Assembly: GCA_023378805.1 (NCBI GenBank)
Contig: JAMCSQ010000040.1
Location: forward strand, 1 to 5,332
DNA length: 5,332 bases
Origin: Candidatus Parvarchaeota archaeon
GTDB taxonomy: Archaea; Nanobdellota; Nanobdellia; Parvarchaeales; Parvarchaeaceae
Reading direction: 5' to 3'
The notes under the pieces were generated by a model. It searched no databases and was not told the DNA's origin. It saw nothing but the letters and a program-made list of their open reading frames with translations. The first letter of the stretch is position 1. Every line of letters starts with the position of its first letter. Position numbers and translations under genes: made by a program. Positions 1 to 5,332 of the stretch are shown in pieces.

Positions 1-2
1 AC

Positions 3-1400
3 ACAGGCACCATCTACAATCAAGGTCAGTCAATAAACTATTCAACTATCAAAAACGCAGATAACTTTCTTGCGTATGGGATTATAGGCGCAGGCGGCGG
101 CGGAGTAATCCAGGTAATTTCAGGCTCATTTATCAATAATGGCACTTTTAATGTAAGTGGCGGCAGAATTTATTTGGATAGCTCCTTTAAGTTACCTCCC
201 TCTTATACTACCTCTAATCTCGGCTATGGCGGCAATGGGAATGTATTTTTGTTCAAAGCAAACGATAGGCTGCTGTCAGACTCCATACAAAATTATAACA
301 TGGATCCAGCTAAGCAGAATAACTATAACATCAACTATTCAGCAAATTATTCCAATAAAACGCAAAACCATCAAATCCTGGTTAAAATTCAATCGCTTTT
401 AGGTTGCAGTTTAAATGGAATTTATATAAATTTAAAAGGAAATTACAATGATAATAGTTTTTTAGAGACACAGCCCTTCAATGATTCGGTCTTCTCAGTA
501 AATAATTCGATTAAAAATCTTTATTTATATTTGTCAGGCAGTAATCCATTAATTCATTATTATAATGCTTCAAAAGTAGTCCTCAGCAATACCTCAAATA
601 TAAGCATAGAGAGTTTGAACTTAACTAAGTACCTCCCGGTAAACCTCTTTTTTGAGGGAGGGCAAAATTTAAGTTTTGGTCTGCTTAAAGGAAATGATAC
701 TGTTTTTTCAGGAGAAACTTTATCGAAACCGCCTCTTTTAAGTTTAGAGCAAGGAGATTACCAAGTATCGCTTGAAAACGGCCCTGATAATTATACCTAT
801 AATTTGTATGTGGGCCCAAACTGCTTAGGATATCAGAATATTACAATTTTACCAAGTAAACCTTATTACATTTATGATTCTTTGAATATCTCCTCTATCC
901 CTTTTACAGAATATAAACTAGATACAATAACAAATAATATAACTGATTATAAGGATGTAAATAGCTGCAATTTTAATATTTCTGAATTGGTAAGTTTTGA
1001 CAGAGTAATCTTGAATAGCATTTATTCAATGAATAATAGTGTATCAGCAGTATCCACTAACAAGGTTAACTACTCAAGCATATTTAGCAGGGAAATAAAC
1101 TACACAAATTACTTGTTAACGCAAGCTAGTACTAAAAGCTCTCAAAATCCGCAAAGTATTTCTCTAAACCAAACAGGGCTAAACTTATTATCTTATTATA
1201 ACAAGGGAAATTTCACAAAGGAAGTTTTCCAAATAAACAACAGCGGAACTATAAATCTAAGCTATGGTATCAACAAAAGCGTAGAGATTGTACTGACCAA
1301 AGGGGCGCAGGATAACCTTTTTGCGTCTATAAAAAATGGTATAGCGAAGGCGTTTAGCTATGTCCCTTCTCTCTTTCTTGGCTTTTTATGGGGGCTATAA
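3..1400 (+). CDS. Large sequon-rich surface/secreted protein, C-terminal 465 residues (5' partial)
   Basis: The frame is open to the left edge, so the start and any signal peptide lie outside the window; bases 1-2 belong to a preceding codon. An in-frame TTG at 174 is internal, because protein-like sequence continues upstream of it. Residues 26-58 of the fragment have a glycine run (GAGGGG) followed by short alternating hydrophobic/Asn segments ending in NVSGG, a pattern typical of right-handed beta-helix repeats in giant surface proteins. The rest is rich in Asn, Ser, Tyr and Leu, with about 27 N-x-S/T sequons, as in N-glycosylated archaeal exoproteins. Around residues 245-270 (SLEQGDYQVSLENG) there is a beta-sandwich-like pattern. 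Only three Cys are present. The last 16 or so residues (AFSYVPSLFLGFLWGL) are hydrophobic and could be a short membrane anchor. The stop overlaps the next start, so the genes are probably translationally coupled. Surface location is inferred; the exact function (adhesin, S-layer-like or pilus-associated) is unknown. Confidence 0.85.
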   Translation, partial: TGTIYNQGQSINYSTIKNADNFLAYGIIGAGGGGVIQVISGSFINNGTFNVSGGRIYLDSSFKLPPSYTTSNLGYGGNGNVFLFKANDRLLSDSIQNYNMDPAKQNNYNINYSANYSNKTQNHQILVKIQSLLGCSLNGIYINLKGNYNDNSFLETQPFNDSVFSVNNSIKNLYLYLSGSNPLIHYYNASKVVLSNTSNISIESLNLTKYLPVNLFFEGGQNLSFGLLKGNDTVFSGETLSKPPLLSLEQGDYQVSLENGPDNYTYNLYVGPNCLGYQNITILPSKPYYIYDSLNISSIPFTEYKLDTITNNITDYKDVNSCNFNISELVSFDRVILNSIYSMNNSVSAVSTNKVNYSSIFSREINYTNYLLTQASTKSSQNPQSISLNQTGLNLLSYYNKGNFTKEVFQINNSGTINLSYGINKSVEIVLTKGAQDNLFASIKNGIAKAFSYVPSLFLGFLWGL

Positions 1401-2017
1401 TGGAAGAGGATATAAAGCAGCTTTATGAAGCGGTAGTAAAGATAAATGAAAGACTTTCACAGGTAAACAGCAGGAATGATCAGCTTGAATCGCTGATAAA
1501 TTCAATGTCTGAGTATATCCTAGAAAAAAATGAGGGAGATATAACGGAGCAGGAGATCATCGTGTTAGATCCCTTTAATATAGGGGGCTATAAAAATGTT
1601 TCAACTTCAAATGGCAGCGTTCTAAAAATAAGATCAAAAGGCTTATGCGTAAATGGTAGGCATTCTGTGGATGAAACCGCTTCTCTAATTTTGTGCTCTA
1701 ACTGCAGTGGACTAATCTGTGACAAGCATGATACCAGGCTTTCTCCCCCTCTCTGTATAAATTGTATAAAAGAGCAGATAAATAGCTTGGAGCTTTTGGA
1801 TATCTACATACTCAATGCCGTTAACAGCGGCATGAGTCTAAATAATCTTAGGAAAATAGTAAAGGGCTCCTATAAAGAGTTTATTGATTCACAGCAGCAT
1901 TTACTAAAAGAGGGCTATCTTGAAAGAGACCTCCTTTTTAGGAAAATCCTGACTACAAAAGGGTCTTCCGCGCTTGCTTTAGCAAGTAAGGTTTATGACC
2001 TTTCATTTATGCAGTAA
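1400..2017 (+). CDS. Zinc-finger plus winged-helix protein, operon partner of the HerA-like ATPase
   Basis: I chose ATG 1400 (205 residues). It overlaps the upstream TAA by one base (TAATG), and a G-run at 1390-1394 can act as ribosome binding site; an ATG at 1388 would add only MGAI. Residues 1-45 form a heptad-like helix (KINERLSQVNSRNDQLESL), possibly a coiled coil. A zinc module follows with eight spaced candidate ligands: C83, H88, C99, C102, C107, H110, C119 and C122. The CxxC-x4-CxxH core resembles cross-brace folds of the RING/FYVE type, suggesting two zinc ions. Residues about 130-195 look like a winged helix, with a recognition-helix region and a beta-wing ending in ILTTKGSSAL. There is no signal peptide or membrane segment, so it is probably cytoplasmic. 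The position between a surface protein and a motor ATPase suggests an adaptor or regulator of that system. The fold assignment comes from motif spacing only, and I know no characterised homologue. Confidence 0.85.
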   Translation: MEEDIKQLYEAVVKINERLSQVNSRNDQLESLINSMSEYILEKNEGDITEQEIIVLDPFNIGGYKNVSTSNGSVLKIRSKGLCVNGRHSVDETASLILCSNCSGLICDKHDTRLSPPLCINCIKEQINSLELLDIYILNAVNSGMSLNNLRKIVKGSYKEFIDSQQHLLKEGYLERDLLFRKILTTKGSSALALASKVYDLSFMQ

Positions 2018-2025
2018 GGCGCCAA

Positions 2026-3915
2026 ATGGAAGAAACGCTTCAATGGATGGTTGAGAAGCTGCGTTTTTTAAGAGAGATTACCGATACACGGAACATAGAA
2101 AGTTTAATTGCAAGATTAAGCAAAACAAAAGATCTGGAAATGCAGACTTTTTTGCTGTCAAAAATAACAGGAGAGTTTCAAAAACTACAAGCCGTATTTC
2201 CAGTTTCGGATCCTTTATTTCCATTAGTAAAAAGAAAAGAAGAAGGGATTGAAGTTGGAAATTTAATATACAAAGATCAAAATATAGGCCGTTTTTCGCT
2301 GTCCATTGAGGATCTCAACAGAAATATACTGATAGTGGGTTCAACTGGCCACGGCAAGACCTCTTTGATATATAATATAATCAGAAAGGCTTCGGAAACA
2401 GGAATAAAATACCTTGTATTTGACATGAAAAAAGACTATATGGCTTTGGGCTTAAAGAAAGATACAATATATATTAATGCCGAGGATTTTAAAATAAATC
2501 CGCTGGAAGCACCGGTAAATACAAAAGAAAAGGAATGGGCGGTGCATTTTGCTGACATTTTTTCGGACAGCTTTTCGTTGCTTATAGGCAGTAGAGATTA
2601 TCTTTTAGAAAATACAATAAACCTTTTTTCTTCTTGGGAGAGGGATTACCCGCCAAGGCTTTCGGATTTATTAATTTATATTACTTTAAACGGGAAAAAG
2701 AATGATTACTTCAAAGTTATTGAAGGAAGACTCAAAAGCCTTATTTCTTCTAATTCAATGTTTGACTGTAATTTAGGCATGTCTTTTGAAAATATGAAGG
2801 ATAAGAACATTGTACTTGGCATAGAAAATGTCGGAACTGCAGAACAGTACTTCCTTGTTTCATTTATTCTTTCCTCATTTTATTATTCTAATCTAGGTTT
2901 AAACTCCAATAATAAATTCAAAAGACTTATAGTAATAGACGATGCTCACACCGTATTGGATGTAAATAAAGAGAAAGACTATGCCAAAGGTATACCCGTA
3001 TTACATTCAATAATAGCTAAGATAAGAGAGCTTGGGTTTGGATTTATATTTTCAGACCAGCAGATATCCTCCATTCTTTCAAGTGCAATACAGAACACAA
3101 ACACAAAATTCATAGGTAGAATAAACTTATACTCTGATCTTTACAAAGTTTTGCCTGGGAATTCTGAGGTTACTACAGATTACATATCTAAATTAAATAA
3201 ATCGCAATTTTTGGTCTTTAATGAATCAATCAATCCTTTTTGTTTGTTCGAAGCCGATAAACTAACTATTGATAAAACCGCAGACAGTTCTTTATTTGCT
3301 TTAAAAAGAGAGATGGAAAAAGGGTTTTATAGTTCTTTTAAGGCCGATAGTAAATCTGTAAAGGAAGAAGAGTTTTTGAATGAAATTAATTCCAATTACT
3401 TTTTGAATCTTACTTTGCACATCCAGAATCTTTCGGAAATTATGGATAAAGAGGAGTTTGATTCAATAAAAAACAGGCTTTTGAAAAGTAAAGTTATATC
3501 ACAAGTTTCTCTAGATTTTCCGAATGGGAAAACTTCTAAGTTTCTGTTTATAACCAAATATTTCAATGAAAATTTAAAGACAAAGAATATAAATCCATTG
3601 ACAGAAGAAGAGTTTTTCAGAAGATTGTTTAAGTATCTTGTTTTGAATCAGTTAAAAACCAGTAAAATAAACTTTGAAGAATATGAAGAGGGGTTTTTGA
3701 TAAAGGGCCTGCTTAAAAAATATATTTTAGTTAATTATAGTATTGAAAGCCTGAAAAGAATACTTGAAACAAAATTTGATTCCGTAATATTTTTAGTAAA
3801 GGATAATCTGTCTGAGCAGGATGTTCTTGCAGAATTGATACGGGAAAGCGATCAAAAACAATTGCTTAATATGAAAGCATTAAAGATAGTCCATTACAAA
3901 GACTTTAAATTTTAG
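2026..3915 (+). CDS. HerA/VirB4-like (DUF87) P-loop motor ATPase with C-terminal extension
   Basis: This is a 629-residue cytoplasmic ATPase with no membrane segment. Residues 1-65 are helical. Residues 74-100 (EVGNLIYKDQNIGRFSLSI) have the beta-rich lead-in seen in HerA/DUF87 proteins. Walker A is GSTGHGKTS at 105-113. The strand after it (YLVFDMKKDY, 129-138) is the usual 'D-x-K-x-D/E-Y' segment of the family. Walker B is LIVIDDAH at 301-308, with Asp where most members have a catalytic Glu. FSDQQ at 342-346 fits the sensor Gln, and GRINLYSD at 364-371 fits the family's Arg-finger region. Residues about 440-629 are an extra region I do not recognise, with alternating strands and helices near its end. 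Relatives are hexameric pumps for DNA or protein (HerA in end resection, VirB4/TraC in type IV secretion, CedB in archaeal DNA import). ATG 2026 follows the previous stop by 8 bases, with a weak AAGG before it. A translocation role is favoured by the surface-protein neighbour; a HerA repair role is less likely because no NurA, Mre11 or Rad50 gene is next to it. Confidence 0.92.
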   Translation: MEETLQWMVEKLRFLREITDTRNIESLIARLSKTKDLEMQTFLLSKITGEFQKLQAVFPVSDPLFPLVKRKEEGIEVGNLIYKDQNIGRFSLSIEDLNRNILIVGSTGHGKTSLIYNIIRKASETGIKYLVFDMKKDYMALGLKKDTIYINAEDFKINPLEAPVNTKEKEWAVHFADIFSDSFSLLIGSRDYLLENTINLFSSWERDYPPRLSDLLIYITLNGKKNDYFKVIEGRLKSLISSNSMFDCNLGMSFENMKDKNIVLGIENVGTAEQYFLVSFILSSFYYSNLGLNSNNKFKRLIVIDDAHTVLDVNKEKDYAKGIPVLHSIIAKIRELGFGFIFSDQQISSILSSAIQNTNTKFIGRINLYSDLYKVLPGNSEVTTDYISKLNKSQFLVFNESINPFCLFEADKLTIDKTADSSLFALKREMEKGFYSSFKADSKSVKEEEFLNEINSNYFLNLTLHIQNLSEIMDKEEFDSIKNRLLKSKVISQVSLDFPNGKTSKFLFITKYFNENLKTKNINPLTEEEFFRRLFKYLVLNQLKTSKINFEEYEEGFLIKGLLKKYILVNYSIESLKRILETKFDSVIFLVKDNLSEQDVLAELIRESDQKQLLNMKALKIVHYKDFKF

Positions 3916-3949
3916 TCGCTTAATACCCTGCAAACCTAACTTTACCGTA

Positions 3950-4309
3950 CTATTTTTTATTAGATGGGCCTAAATAAAATAAAAATTGGGCCCAGTTAAC
4001 CCGTGGTTCTAGTTTAAGCTTTTCTAATAATTCCTTAGTCTTATACCCCGTAAATTCTAACCCGTGCTTTATGTTAGGTAAGATGTATGGCAGCTTCCCT
4101 TTATAGACTTTATTATGTGAGAGTGCATCCTCACTATACCACCAGCCCAACTTTCCATTTAATTTTTTAAAGTGAAGCTCTGAATGTTCCATTCCCATCC
4201 CTGCATTATTCCCAAGTTCATCAACATAAATTTTGCTTTTGAATGCATATTTTCCAAAATCAGCTCCCGCTTTTTTACCGTAAACATTGCAATTTTTTAT
4301 TTCTTTCAA
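3950..4309 (-). CDS. Small basic orphan protein, TTG start
   Basis: I do not recognise this 119-residue protein. It is Lys-rich and probably soluble, with no signal peptide. Notable segments are GKKAGADFGKYAFKSKIYVDELG (residues 11-33, mixed polar and aromatic), HSELHFKKLNGKLGWWYSE (42-60), a central SHNKVYKGKLPYILP (64-78) and the C-terminal VNWAQFLFYLG (104-114). Aromatic and Lys content would suit nucleic acid or protein binding, but this is speculation. The TTG start is supported by GGTGAGG ending about 6 bases upstream, a good archaeal Shine-Dalgarno sequence. The frame stays open upstream to a stop at 4382-4384 and reads plausibly (SEIHFGEAGEEA) but has no ATG, GTG or TTG, so a non-canonical start or a decayed 5' end is possible. 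It lies 94 bases downstream of the DUF218 gene on the same strand and may be cotranscribed. It converges on the ATPase gene with a gap of 34 bases. Confidence 0.6.
   Translation of the reverse strand: MKEIKNCNVYGKKAGADFGKYAFKSKIYVDELGNNAGMGMEHSELHFKKLNGKLGWWYSEDALSHNKVYKGKLPYILPNIKHGLEFTGYKTKELLEKLKLEPRVNWAQFLFYLGPSNKK
3953..3958 (+). terminator. Possible T-run terminator of the + strand operon
   Basis: A run of six T lies 38 bases after the ATPase stop codon. Archaeal RNA polymerase can stop at U-runs without a hairpin, so this is the best candidate for ending the operon transcript. It lies within the 3' end of the convergent minus-strand gene. Only one short run is present, so the assignment is weak. 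Confidence 0.35.
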
Positions 4310-4316
4310 TGCTTCC

Positions 4317-4350
4317 TCACCAGCTTCACCAAAATGTATTTCGCTGGTGA
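4317..4350 (-). promoter_or_regulatory. Inverted repeat over the ribosome binding site of the TTG-start gene
   Basis: TCACCAGC (4317-4324) and GCTGGTGA (4343-4350) are perfect 8-base inverted arms around an 18-base loop. A second overlapping pair, TTCACCA (4325-4331) and TGGTGAA (4345-4351), is also perfect, so the two hairpins exclude each other. In minus-strand RNA the downstream arm of the first hairpin contains the GGTGA Shine-Dalgarno sequence of the gene starting at 4309. The hairpin could therefore hide the ribosome binding site. The structure is seen; a regulatory role is inferred and depends on the transcript starting upstream of 4350. Confidence 0.4.
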
Positions 4351-4403
4351 AAACGAAACTTAGATAAATCTCTTTTAATTTTTAGTTTTAAACTTTTTAA
4401 TAA

Positions 4404-5027
4404 TTATCCTTTGTAATTTATACTTCTTATTTTTTGGGTTAGTTTCTTATGAATTCTGTAAGGCATGAAAGAAAGCGGGAAGGCACCAATTTCATATATG
4501 ACCCTGTGAAGTTTATCCTCCGTTTTTATCCCAGAGAATTCTATATTATAATCCCTGCCACTTTTTCTTGCGTATCCTTTGAATAACATCTCAGCTCTAG
4601 GCTGGTGCGCATAGTCACTTACTATGGTAATTCTACCAACATAAGGAAATTCTTTCTCTATATTGTAAATGGAATTAATAGCATTTTCTTCCGTAGTTGT
4701 TGATTTGTTGTCTATTACTATACTGTCCAGGCCCTTCCCTTTTACCATATATTTTTCCTTGGTTTGAAAATCTTTGCCAAAACCAGAGATTATCAATGCT
4801 GCTGACAGATCACTTTGGTATTCATATAAGGCTTTTTCCAGTCTTTTCTCTTGGTTCGGCCCGCCCAGAGCAACTATCGCTCTTTTGTATGCAGGTTCGG
4901 ATTTCTCATAATTAGCAAGTTTACGTGCTTCCTCTAATTTACTTGGATCGCCAAGAATACTGTTAAGAGCATATCTTTTTGTTGAAAGTCCCCTTTCACT
5001 GTTCTTAATATAATTTTTATTTTTCAT
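4404..5027 (-). CDS. DUF218 (YdcF/SanA/ElyC-like) domain protein
   Basis: This 207-residue protein carries the DUF218 landmarks in order: AIVALGG (50-56) with R62, ALIISGFGKDF (77-87), the STTTEENA motif (109-116) and the SDYAHQPRAEM motif (137-147), matching the family's 'E-x-x-S-x-x-T-x-E-N' and 'T-S-x-x-H-x-x-R-A' signatures. Family members have a Rossmann-like fold; bacterial ones affect envelope integrity, and YdcF binds S-adenosylmethionine in vitro, but the reaction is generally unknown. Unlike many bacterial SanA/ElyC proteins it has no N-terminal membrane segment. It begins with a basic polar stretch (MKNKNYIKNSERGLSTKR), so a cytoplasmic location is likely. The C-terminal 35 residues are basic and may form a small extension. 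ATG 5027 is preceded by AAGGT, and a TATA promoter lies about 40 bases upstream. It is the first gene of a minus-strand unit that may include the small gene downstream; no strong T-run separates them. Family assignment is confident; function is not. Confidence 0.9.
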   Translation of the reverse strand: MKNKNYIKNSERGLSTKRYALNSILGDPSKLEEARKLANYEKSEPAYKRAIVALGGPNQEKRLEKALYEYQSDLSAALIISGFGKDFQTKEKYMVKGKGLDSIVIDNKSTTTEENAINSIYNIEKEFPYVGRITIVSDYAHQPRAEMLFKGYARKSGRDYNIEFSGIKTEDKLHRVIYEIGAFPLSFMPYRIHKKLTQKIRSINYKG

Positions 5028-5063
5028 ATTACCTTATTTTATTCATTACTATAGAATAGTACC

Positions 5064-5080
5064 TATATATAAACTTTTCG
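5064..5080 (-). promoter_or_regulatory. BRE/TATA promoter of the DUF218 gene
   Basis: On the minus strand the sequence reads CGAAAAGTTTATATATAGG, an A-rich BRE followed by a near-ideal archaeal TATA box (TTTATATA, 5066-5073). Initiation about 25 bases downstream would fall near 5043, giving a short leader of roughly 15 bases before ATG 5027. The perfect inverted repeat ATAAAC/GTTTAT (5069-5074 and 5080-5085) overlaps this element and could be an operator. Confidence 0.65.
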
Positions 5081-5155
5081 TTTATCAAAAACAGGTATTT
5101 TTATAAAAGACTAGCAAAACTACAATTCAGGTTAGAAAGATACTTAAAAGCTAAG

Positions 5156-5167
5156 TTTTATATTTAA
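5156..5167 (+). promoter_or_regulatory. TATA-like promoter of the right-edge gene
   Basis: TTTTATATTTAA is centred about 26 bases upstream of GTG 5187, which is the usual TATA-to-start distance in archaea. Transcription would then begin at or next to the start codon, giving a leaderless mRNA. No Shine-Dalgarno sequence is visible before GTG 5187, which fits this. A second TATA-like stretch lies at 5097-5108 but has no gene at a suitable distance. Confidence 0.5.
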
Positions 5168-5186
5168 CATCTAATCTATTTATTAT

Positions 5187-5332
5187 GTGGGTCGTAAAGA
5201 AAAATTAATAAAAATACTTACAGACTTAAGCGTTTCCTTCGAAAAGTCAAAACTTCTAGAATACATGGATTTCAATCCAAAAAGCTTTGTTTTCAAACAG
5301 GAGAAAGAAAATTCGAACGGAAGCGTGATTTA
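5187..5332 (+). CDS. Unidentified protein, N-terminal 48 residues (3' partial)
   Basis: The frame starts at GTG 5187, is closed by a stop at 5172-5174 upstream and runs open off the window. It encodes a charged start (MGRKEKLIKILTDLSVSFEK), then LLEYMDFNPKSFVFK and a polar KQEKENSNGS segment. I do not recognise it, and no membrane segment or signal peptide is seen. GTG is preferred over ATG 5185, which is in another frame and meets a stop after seven codons. An internal ATG at 5253 is the alternative start. A TATA-like element at the right spacing for leaderless transcription supports GTG. The gene is divergent from the DUF218 gene. Confidence 0.6.
   Translation, partial: MGRKEKLIKILTDLSVSFEKSKLLEYMDFNPKSFVFKQEKENSNGSVI

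Noticed and set aside
174..176. TTG as the start of the surface protein
   Set aside because: The frame stays open to base 3 with clear glycine-rich, beta-helix-like protein sequence, so the TTG is an internal Leu codon.
157..402. 81-codon + strand open frame overlapping the surface-protein gene
   Set aside because: It is a shadow in another frame; the surface-protein frame runs through it from the window edge and has far more convincing, sequon-rich content.
632..661. Inverted repeat CCTCCC / GGGAGG with an inner CCTC-T6-GAGG hairpin
   Set aside because: It is inside the surface-protein coding region with the frame continuing well past it; an internal terminator is unlikely.
1811..1836. Bulged inverted repeat CTCA-A-TGCCG / CGGCA-TGAG
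   Set aside because: It lies in the middle of the zinc/winged-helix coding region, has no T-run or start site nearby, and such repeats arise by chance in a sequence of this length.
2018..2025. GGCGCC palindrome between the zinc-protein and ATPase genes
   Set aside because: It is only six bases and occupies most of the 8-base gap; it is too short to call an operator or hairpin.
4697..4915. 72-codon + strand open frame
   Set aside because: It is antisense to the DUF218 gene, whose motifs are intact, and its product is Cys/Leu-rich without any recognisable pattern.
5185..5208. ATG 5185 as the start of the right-edge gene
   Set aside because: It is in a different frame from the long open frame and reaches TAA after seven codons.

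Overview
The window is AT-rich and looks archaeal. The only clear promoters are TATA/BRE-type elements about 25 nt before likely transcription starts, GTG and TTG appear as start codons, and one large protein is packed with N-x-S/T sequons, as in archaeal surface glycoproteins. The ATPase belongs to the HerA/VirB4 group common in archaea. A small-genome lineage such as DPANN is possible, but the window holds no phylogenetic marker and this is only a guess.

The left three quarters (about 1-3915, + strand) is one tightly packed operon. It opens with the 3' part of a large secreted or surface protein, cut by the window edge. That gene overlaps the next by one base (TAATG). The second gene encodes a protein of about 205 residues with an N-terminal helix, an eight-ligand Cys/His zinc module and a C-terminal winged helix. 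Eight bases later comes a 629-residue HerA/VirB4-like (DUF87) ATPase with a C-terminal region I do not recognise. A glycosylated surface protein, a zinc/winged-helix adaptor and a motor ATPase translated together suggest a cell-surface or DNA/protein-translocation module. No polytopic membrane channel is visible here; it may lie upstream.

The right part holds two minus-strand genes, convergent with the operon. The first in transcription order is a soluble DUF218 (YdcF/SanA-like) protein with a good TATA promoter. Next is a small basic orphan protein with a TTG start, whose Shine-Dalgarno sequence lies in an inverted repeat. At the right edge a + strand gene begins at GTG 5187, about 26 nt after a TATA-like element, which fits a leaderless transcript; it runs off the window. 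The 158-base gap between the divergent genes carries both promoters.

No tRNA, rRNA, CRISPR array, insertion sequence or integration site was seen.
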